From Casuarius casuarius (Eukaryota; Chordata; Aves; Casuariiformes; Casuariidae): 64,000 bases of DNA. The translations under genes were made by a program, and so were the position numbers. Positions within the stretch are counted from its first letter, which is position 1. Every line of letters begins with the position of its first letter. Below the pieces are notes generated by a model. It was given only the letters and a program-made list of their open reading frames with translations. It was not told the origin of the DNA and searched no databases. The stretch is taken from NCBI GenBank assembly GCA_003342895.1, contig PTFA01000011.1, forward strand, positions 9,152,778 through 9,216,777, in the 5' to 3' direction. This document shows positions 1 to 11,315 of the stretch, in pieces.

Positions 1-3000
1 GTTGAAACTTAGAAATGAAAAAGAATAGCTTTATTCTGGCAAAGCAGATCATTAAATTTTTGGGAATAGTGTTACAAAAAAGAAAAACAGTATGTAAAAA
101 TAAAATAAAATAAAACAGACATCGATCACCTTTCCTTGCTGTCTCCTAAGACTTCTTGATAGTGTGTCTTGGCAAAGAAAAAAAGTTCTCTCTACCTGAC
201 TTCTACCTTTTAGAACAGACTTCTAAAACTAACATGGAAAGCTGGCAACATAGCCTTTTTCACCCCAGCTGTTTTGCCTCAGGGGCCACCTACATATTCT
301 TTCTCCTTTTGCCCATGATAAAACTTCCCTCCTATCTTGTCTGTCCTTTCATCCTTTTTCTTCACATTTTCATGCAGTAGTGATGCAAGTTTTAGATTTA
401 TACCAAATATGCCAGTTACTAATGATCCTTCCATGTTTTTTGGGCCTGGCATCCAAAGAAATGTAATGCAGTTTACAGTGAATGGGATCCTTCATTTTCC
501 TTAGGGTTTACAGTCCTACGGTAATCCTCAATTTTGTATTCTTCATAATTTAAATCACCTATGGATTTTGAGATTTTCAGGACCCTTAATATGGAAGGAA
601 TAGCTCTGGTCTGTGGGACAGTCCCCTATGTAAGTGCCTTGTCGGTGTTGTGAGTTGCCTCCTTACACCGCAGACAAGGACTCCTGTGAATTAGGAGCAG
701 CTTTGGCCTTTAGCAGAACCTAGACCATAGGTATAACCATGCAGCCCTTTGCCAGAAAAAGGAAAAGCCCCCTACTGTGGAGCATTTCATGGTGCTTAAA
801 CAAGTGGAGAGGAATAGTGGGTCTCTGTGAGGTTACAAAGCAAGAGGAGTTAGTAGTTTTGTTTGTTTGGTACCTCTATAGCTGTGCTCTAGAAGATGAA
901 ATCTATACATAATGGCTATTGTATCACACCATTTGGCCAAATAGAATATAAAAAAGTACTCATTCTCATAGAATAGACACCTTGACCATGTTTATACGAC
1001 AAAATAATCGGTTAGTCCCTCAGCTAACCCCTTGTGGATGAAAGATGGGTCAATACCATTTAAATATTTCTGCTTTTTTTTGTTTTTTCCTCCTTTTGGT
1101 CTTTAATAGTGCCTATGACAAATTCTTGCTCATGGGCCTGTATTTTAAGGCCAGTATTTCCCATTGTGCCTCATATTCGCTGAGATTAGGCTGCAATACA
1201 GAATACCTGTTTTTCTTCTTGTCTCCAAAGCCAGGTGTGCACCCACATAGCATTTCCCATCCAGTGACACAGGCCTAACTGGAGTGCCTGTTCCTAGGAC
1301 TCCTCTTGATTCCTTGAAGTCGGGTGTCCAAAATGGCATAATTGATTATGTTAATGAATTAACAGAGGAGAAAGAGTTATTTTATATTGGTTACCCAAAG
1401 GGATTTTTGAGGGAAAACTTGTAATTCCTTCTAACAAAAATAATTGTGCCACAGTGATAGAAATACACTGCGTACAGCTATTTCAACGTATTGCCACAGA
1501 CTTCCATGAGCCTCAGACGACAGCAGGCAATTGCAACCGCCATCAAGAAAGCAGCAACTCCTTTTAGCCTCTCTGCAAAGTGCTGATGTGTCCGTAGATT
1601 CAGCAAACAAACAACTTGCTCTCTGAACAGCTGAAGCAAGCTGTGTCAACAAGACAGAATTTGAATTATTACATGCTGCCGTTGAGTCTGTGGAAGCAGA
1701 AGAAGGGAGTACATGATTACGGCCTAGAGCTTGTGGTTAGGGAGGGAGTAATAGCAGCTCTTCAACATTAGTTGTTGATGGAAACCATCTGCTTCCTTTT
1801 CTGTCCCCATGAAACAGGCACTTGGGAAATGTCCCTGATGGTATCTCTCTGAACCGGGTCATTCCTGTCTTTGGAATTCTTACGCAATATTTGGATTCTC
1901 TGGGAAATTGTTAAAAACCGGGCTGCAGAATGGAAAGCAGATAAGAATCTTGGGAAACTTTCATTTTTGCGTGGCATCTGAGATGCAGCGTATGACCTCT
2001 AACCGTATGAAAAGGGATGTCGGCCCTCCACCAGTACAAGGAGAAAATGCTACCAACTGCCGCAAGGGAGAGCACAAGCAGTCCTCTTTTTTTTTCCCTT
2101 GCAGGGGAGTGGGGGAAATACAGATTCCTGTTCTGATTACAGCAGGACCCAGCACAGCCCAGGCTGGCCCTATTTATCTTAAAGTGCAGCACCTCAAGCT
2201 CAGAGGTTAAGTGACCTCACATAACGAGTGTGTGTGTGTGTGCTGGGCAGGGGGGTGATAGCTGAATGCTACACATGTTGGGGGTGGGAAATTTATTTCC
2301 TACTGATTATTCCTGTCTTTCCCAGGTGCATGCTTTCTCTGCAGGCCTAAAATTTGTTCATGCTCTTCAAGGTAAATCATACAATGTAGCACTATTGCAA
2401 AAAGGTAAGGAGGGTGATGCAAAGGAGTGATGGTTTTGTTTAGCCACCATGTTTTCAAACTTTGTTAGCAGCAGCACACTTAATCTACCATACAAAAAGT
2501 GATCCAGCATTGTGAAATAATGATTGAAAGAGAATAAGGATATTAGAGGAGAGGCAGTTTTTCATTTCAAATCCAAATTTAGCCAAAAGGGTGGTAGGAT
2601 TGATTTTGTGGTGTCATGAAGCAGTGTTTGTAAGGAATGCAGATCTTCCACTTAAAGAGCCTCTGATTTCCGAAAGCATGAATACAAAAAAGGTTCCTCA
2701 ACTTGTGTTTTAATCTTTTAGAGCTTGAAGGGAGATGTATTTGTACATACAAATATATGTATGCTTGGGAGTATTGGTGTTAAAATGCCTCTATACATAA
2801 CAGAGCATTTTATTCACACTGCATAAGTATCATAATATAGTTGTATTCAAGTCTCAAAGCACCTTGGTTTAAAACCTTTGAGGATTATGGTAAAATAAAG
2901 CATGAGAGCCTGTCTTAAAGTTTTTCACCACATAATGGTGGGCAATATGATAAAGCATCTCTTCACAGCTATAGCATCCAGCCATTATGCTTCATAAATC

Positions 3001-5407
3001 CGAATCTGTATTACTCACATTTATTTACAATATTTTTGGAGAAATCTGGCATCTGACCAGAAATACAGTTTAAAAAGCAATAAATGTCAGAGAAAAAAAT
3101 CCCTTCTGTCATCAAGTGATAAAAGAAGGAGTTTACTAAATATGTGGTGATGAATTAAAATATTACAACTAAGACAGAGCCTATACATAATCTTGGAAGA
3201 GAAATTCTGAAGATGAAGAGATACTGTAGCTAGTTATTCTGTAAATAACAAAATAACACTACAATGAGCCATCTGCTCTTAACGCAGAAAATTGGAAAAT
3301 CTCATACTGTATGTGTTTATTTACTTGAAACATACATGATTTCTTTCATTTATCTTTAAGCTTTTGGGAATATTAATTAAAGTGTCTAAGGAAAAGACAA
3401 AAGGGGAATGGGTCTGCAGCAGCAGATTTTGACTCTTGGTCTTTTCCTCGGTGTGTGACAAATCAGTTTAAAAATACTGATTCAGCTTCCTTAATATGCA
3501 GTAAGCGATAATTTCTCTAAATACAAACTTATCTTTCTTAATTCAGTGGGAGTATTGTTCACAACTATTGGTCATTAACGTCTAAATCCACAATAGTATT
3601 TCAGGTGCAAAACCCCAGGCAAACTGTCCAAGTTCAAAGTTGAGATTCTGAAAATCCCTAATCAGCCGATTCCTGCAAGTCCAAAGGTGCCTCAGTTTGT
3701 AAGGGCAAAGCTGCCTAGCCTGCATATGGCTCAGCATAATAAAGTTTGGTGGTGTGTGGCAGTGAATGCTGGAACTACCCTTCAAATCATCTCTCTTTCA
3801 AATGAGCTTGACCATACTGCCCTCTCCTCTTAAGGTGTTCAGAATATCCATAACTTTTGCTTTAATGCATCATCTGAATTTTGAAACATTGATCAGCTAG
3901 GTACTTAAGGCTTACAGAATCCATAAATATGGAATTTCTCTGCCTGCATTGTCCGCAGGCCAAATTCAATAAACATATTCACACCTTGAAGACCCAATAG
4001 ACCCATACCCAACAGCATGGCAGTAAGAGCATTTATCCATGGCCTAAGACAGTTGGATTAAATATTCTTCATTAAGCTATTTCAATTCCCTTCTACCATT
4101 TGAATAAATTTTCTATCCTTCCAGTCTGGAAAATAGAAGAGAAAGAGTAGAAAAAAATAAGGGGGGGAATTGATGGGTCATCCGATCAGACTGAAATGGC
4201 TTGGGTTTCTGTTCCCCATTGCCACAGGTGCTACTTAAAAGCAGGGGGACTCTGTGGCACAGCAGTGTCAGTGTGGCGTTACTACAGTTATTCCAGCTAG
4301 GATACACCAGACTATCCTTGCCATGGGCCTGCTGGGACCAGCAGTTCTCCTGCCAGGACTGCAAGAGGAAGAGAGGATCCAAGCAATCACTACAGTTCCT
4401 TAGTTATGTCCTTGGTAACCCACACTTTGCCACCCCGTTCAAGTAGTTAACCCTCTCAATTGGGAGCTGTATTCCTTACCATGGCTGCCTTGACTGCATC
4501 CATAGCCACAGATGGTCCTTCATCCTTGGCTAGCCAAGCTGAAGCAGCATGACTACATGACAGCAGAGCTTACATTGCTTGTTACAAGCATAGAATATTA
4601 GCCTATCATTTTGGCATAGAAGCGAGAACCAATGCCTCAGATTTTTGAAAGCCAGGGGGAAAAGCAGAGAAGCATGGGCCATCTACTGTCAGCAGCTAGT
4701 CACAGGACATCCTCCTAAATATGCTGCGTTACCACAAGCAACATGTCTCTCAGATTTCACAAGCACTGTTGGAAAGTAATTTCCTAACCTGGACTGGATC
4801 AGGAGATTGCATGTGAGGGAGTTCCCCTGCTGAAATTGTTTCAGTGTGCACGAAATAATTGAATCTTCATAGCACACAGTAAGAGATCATTAGAAAAGCA
4901 TAGTGTAATGGTGAGGAAGTAGCCAAGACCAATATTCCCATGTATAGTAAAATAGAGTACTATACACTTGAAGGAATACTCTGTAGCCAAGTAGGATAGA
5001 GACATATTCGATGATGGTAAAGCATGTCTTCCTGTATTTCGTACATCCAGAATAAATGCTTTTATTACTAGACTGGCAGAGAAAGCCACCTCTTTCCTCT
5101 GTGTTTTATCAAAAAGCACTGGAACTAGACACCTGCTTCTGGAAGATGGATCACAGTGCAGGGTCCTGATCCTGCAGTGAAACTCTGAAAGCCCAGAGAG
5201 GGATTAAGTACAGAACATAGCCTTTTTATGCAGTACTGCAGCATTTGTTAACTTCTTTGGATGTCTGATGTGAATTATACTCTTAGATGTCTGATTTTTC
5301 TCATACATGTGTCAGGACTGTGCGGGAAACCTAGGAACAAAGGTCAGAACTTGTGGCTTCTCCTGTATTAACAAGACTACTCAATGCTGAGGCCATACTA
5401 CAGAACA

Positions 5408-5446
5408 TCTCAGTGCCTAAGCTTTTTTGTGGATTTAGCCCTGTGC
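5408..5446. repeat. Possible scrap of a palindromic amniote DNA-transposon-like repeat
   Basis: The short stretch around 'cagtgcctaagc' followed by 'tgtggatttagccc' resembles a 'gcctaaat...ctttgtggatctgggcc' motif that I recall as recurrent in turtle, crocodilian and bird repeats. The match is short and diverged, so the call rests on memory of a motif and not on an alignment. Confidence 0.25.
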
Positions 5447-6650
5447 CAGATACCAGGCAAATGATGGAATTATGCAAACACACTGGAATTGCTAGCCTGT
5501 TGTAAGCTGGCGGAGGTATGCATGCTTATACCTGCAGGCCTAATATTCTTGCATCCTACAAATAAGTTGCACTAAGAGAGAGCTACACATTCATAAGTAC
5601 TTTCCAATTCTTTTTCCTGCCTAAACAGTTTATGTTACTGTCACAGAGATGTTATTGCAAGACAGAGGGAAAAAATCTGTGCAGTAGCGAATGGAGAGAC
5701 GGTATTCATAAGCTAACACGCTCCATTAAGAGGAAGGCTACACTGAAAAAATATAACTCCCTCAAGATATTACAAAGGCCCTTAGCCAATTGGATCAAAA
5801 ATCTGACAGCCTTTACACTGCCATTTCTGATACTGTAGACAATGCTGCCTTGATAGGCATTGTTGAGGCCCTGTCCCACAGTAAGGGCAGTAGCACAAGG
5901 AAGCATTCTCTGGTACTTTGAATGCTCAGACATGAAAAAGCCATTTCAGTCCCTTGGAGATATTGCAGAAAGTCATTAAAGAACATTGGTTACTTTAGTA
6001 CAATGGAGCCTTGAAGGATAATCGGAAAACCAGATATGGGTTTGGAAAAAACGTTCTATAGTCAAGGCATGAGTCAGAGGGATAGTGGGAAAGACAAACA
6101 AAATAGAAAATTAAGACTATTATTTTATAAAATTATTTAACTCTTGTAATGTTCATGGGAATAGGGTTGGGGGACGGCAGAAACAATAAAAATCAAGCCA
6201 AAATATATATGTGTATTCTTTAAAAGAACAGATAATGTAAAAATCGAGTTGTAAAAATATTACTGTTCTAGAAGTTCCAAAGAATGTGGCATTCATTAAA
6301 TAAGGAAGTAACATTCATCTATTAGAAATAATCTTTGGATTTATGCCTCTTGATGTTTATTCATTATTTTTTTACAGATCATTAACTTATAATACAATGC
6401 ATTTCTAAGTCTGCCTTGCTGTTCAGATATGAAGCCCATGGGAAAATATGAAAACAGCTCTTTCAAATGGTGGCAAGCAATTCCCTTTTTCTTCTTTCTC
6501 ATTTGCTCAAATTCACCAAGAAAATTGTGGCAGATGCCATCCTTCCCCCTCTTTTCCTGCAGTGTAATAGAAAGTCTGATCACAAGGGATATCTGATGGC
6601 ACCTGGTTTCTTCCATACTATATCGTAGTAAGTGAACATGCAGGAAAGCT

Positions 6651-6672
6651 AGTGACACTAGTGACACTAGTC
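6651..6672. repeat. Short 9-bp tandem repeat
   Basis: The unit agtgacact occurs twice head to tail at 6651-6668 and is followed by a partial third copy. It is too short to be a minisatellite of note. Confidence 0.8.
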
Positions 6673-6947
6673 AGTGAGCTGCTACACCTTTGAATGAAAG
6701 CATCACGCTGTCAGATATCAGCGCATGCTAAATATTAAATTAGCACCACTGATTCTGCATTTCTAGGGATGTCTTTAAAAAGAAAATAACTGTTTTGCAA
6801 TCATTCCCCAGTCACCTGTGTAGCAGGTTTTTCCACTAGTAAAAATTCTATCGTACGAACTTTATTATGCAACATTCAAATATGAGTTTTGATGGGATTA
6901 TCAAGACTCTTCAGGATATATTCCAAATAAAAAACCTGTGCTTAAAA

Positions 6948-7010
6948 GTACACATACATACATTATATACATAGAGATACATACATATATACATACACAC
7001 TCATGTGTGT
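6948..7010. repeat. Degenerate ACAT/TATA microsatellite
   Basis: Runs of acatacat, tatatac and atacatac interrupt one another over about 60 bp. It is a simple repeat with no coding value; an overlapping minus-strand frame here owes its Tyr/Val/Cys/Met-rich text to the repeat. Confidence 0.8.
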
Positions 7011-7184
7011 AATGAAGGCTTTCCAGTCCTAGAAGTGAAGCCCAACTGAAAATTTTCTTTAACTCCATTTGGTAGGTATCAGTTATGTATACCTTCAATG
7101 CTGTCCTCACAGGGGAAGATTCGGTTTTGTTTGCTTCTTTAAATTGAAAAATCCATTTCTATTTTCCTCCTGGGAAAGATGGCT

Positions 7185-7512
7185 GGAGAGCATTAATCTT
7201 TGAGTGGAGACAAATTATAGGAGAACTCATAAAAACATACAAAATAGTAAATGGTATGGGGTATACATCAAGCACTTCTTTTTACCTTTTCTCCTCAGAT
7301 GTAAGTAAGGGACAGCTAGTGAAATTGAAATTGAATTGAAATAGCAAAATTACTGCCACTGTTAGAAGAGATGGCTAGACCTTTTCATATACAACTTCTT
7401 ATTGCAGGTTTGCTCAAACCATTCTCTGAAGCAATTGGTTCTGGGCACTCCCATACCGGACATTAGGCTCCAGTAACCACTGGTTTCCACCAACTTTCCT
7501 TTTCCTATGTTA
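7185..7512 (+). mobile_element. Old CR1-like LINE, 3' end fragment
   Basis: This stretch reads in the sense direction as the last part of a CR1-like ORF2 plus its 3' untranslated end. The marks are the 'ataaaaacatacaaaatagt' and 'aaatggtatggg' text, the 'cacttctttttaccttttct' text, then 'gggacagctagtgaaattga'. These correspond to the conserved C-terminal coding part of old amniote CR1 lines. Further on, 'gaagcaattggttctgggca' and a terminal 'cctatgtt' match the usual 3' end. Many substitutions and indels break the frame. It is a dead, heavily decayed copy and is older than the CR1 at 33.3 kb. Confidence 0.72.
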
Positions 7513-8146
7513 GTCTGCTCTATACCAGTTAATGCAAGGTTTGTGTCAGCAAAATTGCACGTATAAACTTTTCTCCTAAAAGTACCTCACTATTCTCTCT
7601 GCTCCCCAGAGTAGATCTACATTCTTTTAGGCAATGCTCATGGCAGAGTTAATGTAACACATTAAGATCATTTAAAGTGTTCAGATAAAGTCACACTTAG
7701 CTATTATCAGAGTCTCAATACATTTTGTCAGCTCTTTGGTGGAATGTGAAAAAATATTAAATTACTATGAGAGAGCTTTATGTGGTCTGAAGATCGATGG
7801 CAAATAAAAAAGACATAAAATATACCTGTGTTGAAGTTGTAATTTAATGCATTGCCTACATCCGTTTTCTATGTATAACTAGGTACGCTCACATTTCATT
7901 TGTTCTTTGTTACAAAAATTTTCAGTCCTTTATATGAACTACGTGTTACTGTGTCACATTTAATAAAGAAACCCTGCATAAAATAATGCTCACACATGTA
8001 ATTTTAATGTGCCCAGCTTCAATTCCTTTCTCTGAAGGGTTGTGAAACCACTTCTCTCACCCTCCAGGTGAAGGTTTGAATCACTATGCTACAGACTTCT
8101 GTGAGAGCAGATGCTCTCATGCCCTCCTATTGTGACTTTTCCACTT

Positions 8147-8166
8147 TAATATTAAATTTAATATTA
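8147..8166. repeat. Perfect 20-bp AT palindrome
   Basis: The sequence from 8147 to 8166 equals its own reverse complement (taatattaaa followed by tttaatatta). It is all A and T and may simply be a chance product of AT-rich DNA. Confidence 0.9.
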
Positions 8167-8474
8167 TTGTTCAATATGCAGTAGACCAAAAAGAGAGGTT
8201 GAACAAACAGAAACATGACGATATATGTTAGCTGTTAGGTTACTCACCTGGAAAAAAAAAGACTTTTGGCTCCCCTCTCTGCTACAGTGCATACTTAAAT
8301 ATAAAATGCTTAAACTTTTATTGGAATTTCAGGACGAACGACTTCTTTGGCAAATATTCTCAACACGAGGCATGAGAGATATGCTTATAGACCTTCATCT
8401 CTGGCCCAAAGACATGCAATTAGCCTGTGCAATATAGAACTGTTTCAATAGGAAGGATGAAGACTAAAGCGTAT

Positions 8475-8525
8475 CATAAGGCCCAGTGGTTAGAGCATTA
8501 AATGGAGGAATGGATTAAAAATGTC
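8475..8525 (+). mobile_element. Possible MIR/CORE-SINE 5' (tRNA-related) fragment
   Basis: The text 'ggcccagtggttagagcatt' resembles the tRNA-derived head of MIR-type SINEs, where 'agtggttagagca' is characteristic. The rest of the element is not recognisable, so the call is tentative. Confidence 0.4.
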
Positions 8526-8913
8526 TTCAAAAGCACCAAGGAGAAGGGAAAGATTTAAACCTCTTAATAGTGGAAGTGTATGCTAATGGGTAATCTGCAG
8601 GGGTAATGATCGTAAGAATAAGAGGGTTTTTTCTTTCTACTGAGTTTTGCACAGATACATTCTAGTCGTGTCTTCTAAGGGTGAGGTGAGAAAAGTGGGG
8701 AGTGCCTAGTTTCTTGATCTCAGCCTGCTTTAAATAGGCTAAGCACAGTCTTAACATAGACTGGTATTTACACACTCAGGGTCCTTATTAGCAGAAGCGT
8801 AAGTACCTTAGTGACCTTGTAAGGCTAAAGATGCAGCTGAGTAGGGGGCATTTGACTGTCTAAACTGTACGAATAGGTATAGTTAATGAAAGATAGGAGC
8901 ATTTAGATGAGCA

Positions 8914-9110
8914 AGGGTATGTCTATGCAGACACCTAGTGTTATGCCCCCGCTGGCACGTCCCAAGCAGGGCCAGTGGGACGCTTTGGAGCCCCCGGATG
9001 CAGCGCTGCCCCCAGGCTCCCTGCCCTGTGCTGATGGTGCACCAGTGCCGACTGTGTCACGGTGGCACAACTACATGGCGTCCAGCTTAGGGTTAGTTCC
9101 CGCTATGCCA
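8914..9110. repeat. GC-rich block opening with a transposon-like terminal motif
   Basis: It begins with 'agggtatgtcta', close to a terminal motif (agggtatgtctacac) that I recall from abundant sauropsid palindromic DNA transposons. It continues into a GC-rich interior with roughly ten CpG sites. No matching inverted terminus was found downstream. The block could be an old GC-rich element or a small CpG-containing unique segment. A 130-codon frame covers it but has no recognised protein features. Confidence 0.35.
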
Positions 9111-10015
9111 GAGCAGATGTCAGACAGCCTGAAGAGCTTTCGTGGGTCTAGCCCAAGTGATGAGAGCACAGATATAATGATATTTCCTTCTGAAACTGAA
9201 GGTAGGATAAAAAGCAACTCTGATCACCGTTGCCACCCAAAAAGCCTAAAAGCAGTTGAAAATCTGGCTAGAAATCCTAACTGTGAATTTAGGTCATAAG
9301 AAGTAGGCATCAAATGCAATAAAAATGCCCTCTGTGATCTCTTCCAGTTTTTTTCTGTTGGCTTCTCTACAATGTACCATGTAGTCTGTCAGTTAGCTTG
9401 TGCCTAAACTCCAGCATCAACCTAATGCAGTCCAATTCACTGAATTTGAGTTAGTTGACATGGAGATGAAGATTAAGCTGGCCACCAGCCTTTCAAAGGC
9501 TTCTTCACTGACCTCCTTAGCCTGTGCACAGCCTTAACCTGTGTGCAAAAGAAGCGATCGGCATAGCAACGAATTCCTAAAATAATGGAGAAGTAGTACC
9601 ATACATTTAATCTGTGTCTAGACAATAGCGATAGTGTTAGTTTCTGAATTACAGCATAACAAACAGGGGCATATACAGGTTAATTAGTAATAAAGTTGAA
9701 CTATTAAAGTGGAGCTCAGTTAATTCATAGGTTTTCAAAGTATTTTAGGGTAGATGGATTCTAGCCAAGGCTGCAAGCTTATGAAACAGTGATTCATGGC
9801 TAATAAGGGCAAATGCCCTAGAGATACGAATATTTGTTACCCCAACATGCTGACCTTTTCCCAAAGAGGCAGAAATTTAATTATCTACTTTGAAAAGCAC
9901 AATTATAGAAAAAGTCAAAACCTGATTTATATTCAGTTTCTGCATTTTCACAGATAAGTAAGTAGGGGGAAAGAGAAACTGAAGGAACAGTTCTAACAAT
10001 CAGAACCAAAATTCC

Positions 10016-10052
10016 TGTGTGTGTGTGTGCATGTGCGTATGTGTGTGTGTGT
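10016..10052. repeat. Imperfect TG microsatellite
   Basis: Alternating T and G are interrupted by 'catgtgcgta'. It is an ordinary vertebrate dinucleotide repeat. Confidence 0.9.
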
Positions 10053-10264
10053 TCATAAGGGATGGGGAAGGTTCCTTCTTCTCCCTCTACATATTTAAAT
10101 GGGTAGAAAAAAGTTTTTTTCCATCCTCCATCTTTCTTGGCTCTCTTTTAGTCACATAGTACAAGATTTTCCTTAAAATGAAGTCAAACCTCTTTTACAG
10201 AAAGTTGCCTTATCACTCTCTCTCTCAGCTGTGGTTGACATCATTCTCTTTTCTGGCAAGGGAA

Positions 10265-10365
10265 ATAGCCGGACAGAAGGGGTCACTGACATACCCAAAG
10301 TAACAGAGCTGAGAGTTTAGCCCTTGGCTCCCTGTTGTGGACTCTGTCAGCCAGGCAACACCGCT
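10265..10365 (-). mobile_element. Possible MIR-type SINE fragment, antisense
   Basis: The plus strand reads 'cccaaagtaacagagctgag' followed by 'agtttagccc'. This resembles the reverse complement of the MIR core and tail (ccaaggtcacacagc...cagagctggga...aaccc). The similarity is diffuse and no intact core can be claimed. Confidence 0.4.
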
Positions 10366-11254
10366 GTTTCACATGGGCAGTTCTCAGAAGGTCAGTTTGC
10401 CTGACTCTGGGTGCAAACGCCATGCAATAAGTGGTGATGGTTTAGGGATCAAAAAATTAAATTGTGTGAAACCCTATTCAAAGTCGTATTTCACTTGGAC
10501 TTGCCTGCATGTGGAATTATCAGCATTAATTTTGGTTCTTGTACTAAGATTCCTGCAACAGCTAAAATCATGATACTGTGTAAATGTGCTGATTAAGTCA
10601 GTAATTGTCCATGGTTAAGGCATCTACATTAAAAAATAATAAAAAACCTTTTTAATTATAAATGGAAAACTAGCTGAATGCAGATTAGATCAGACGTTTT
10701 CATCAAGTACGCTTCTTTAAGAGTGATCTGAGCTCTGATCTGCTATACTCACTTGGGATCTCTTGGGAATGTATCTCCTGTAAGATCATATCTTAATTTG
10801 CTCGGGTGGTATTTTTAGCAATTTGATGTCTTCCTCCCCCTTGTCCCACCAATGAAATAAATCATATTGTGGTCATTAAGTAAACCCATTCATCCAGTTC
10901 CATTTGCTATAATTCTGCCTGCTACCATGTAGCCTAGGGCTATTGATCAAGCATAGCATTCCCATCCAAGAGTGTGTATGTGAGCATGTGTTTAATTAGA
11001 AACTTAATTTATCGCAATGACAGCACAGAAACTTTTAGACCCAGGAATTCTTAGGTATAATTCCAGCTCTTAAAACCAGAGATGCCTCCTTTTACTGCAG
11101 ACAGATTATTTCATTTATATGAAAATAATTTTCATAATTTTATATTAAATATTTTCCATTCATCTATTTCTCAGACATTTCTTTCAAGAGCTCATGAGCT
11201 TTCTAAATATAGAAAAAAAACTTATTTGGACTGTTGCACGTCTCTGAAAAGTTA

Positions 11255-11315
11255 CAGCATCACACAACAGTTGAGGCTAGCAGGCACCTCTGGAGATCAT
11301 CTGGTCTAATTCTTC
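11255..11315 (-). mobile_element. Diverged CR1 3' tail
   Basis: The plus strand carries 'atcacacaacagttgaggct' then 'caggcacctctggagatcat' and 'ctggtctaatt'. This is the reverse complement of the CR1 3' end, and the same text occurs in the better copy at 33337-33395. The similarity fades after about 11315, so the copy is short and old, or its 5' part is too decayed to see. Position 11255 is the LINE's 3' side. Confidence 0.75.

Larger units (their letters stand above)
1..7184. other. Non-coding unique sequence, no gene recognised
   Basis: AT-rich single-copy DNA with only short, mutually overlapping open frames of up to about 110 codons. None has a recognisable domain. Local items are a short TG run near 2228-2243, a degenerate ACAT/TATA microsatellite at 6948-7010, a 9-bp tandem repeat at 6651-6668 (unit agtgacact) and a possible repeat scrap near 5408-5446. 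The stretch 1480-1720 has mixed composition without low-complexity runs and could be a conserved non-coding block, but nothing in it identifies a function. Confidence 0.6.
7513..10260. other. Non-coding sequence with a few repeat scraps
   Basis: No gene recognised. The stretch contains a perfect 20-bp AT palindrome at 8147-8166, a possible SINE head near 8475-8525, a GC-rich block at 8914-9110 and a TG microsatellite at 10016-10052. A 130-codon plus-strand frame at 8907-9299 spans the GC-rich block but shows no domain, signal peptide or membrane segment. Confidence 0.6.
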
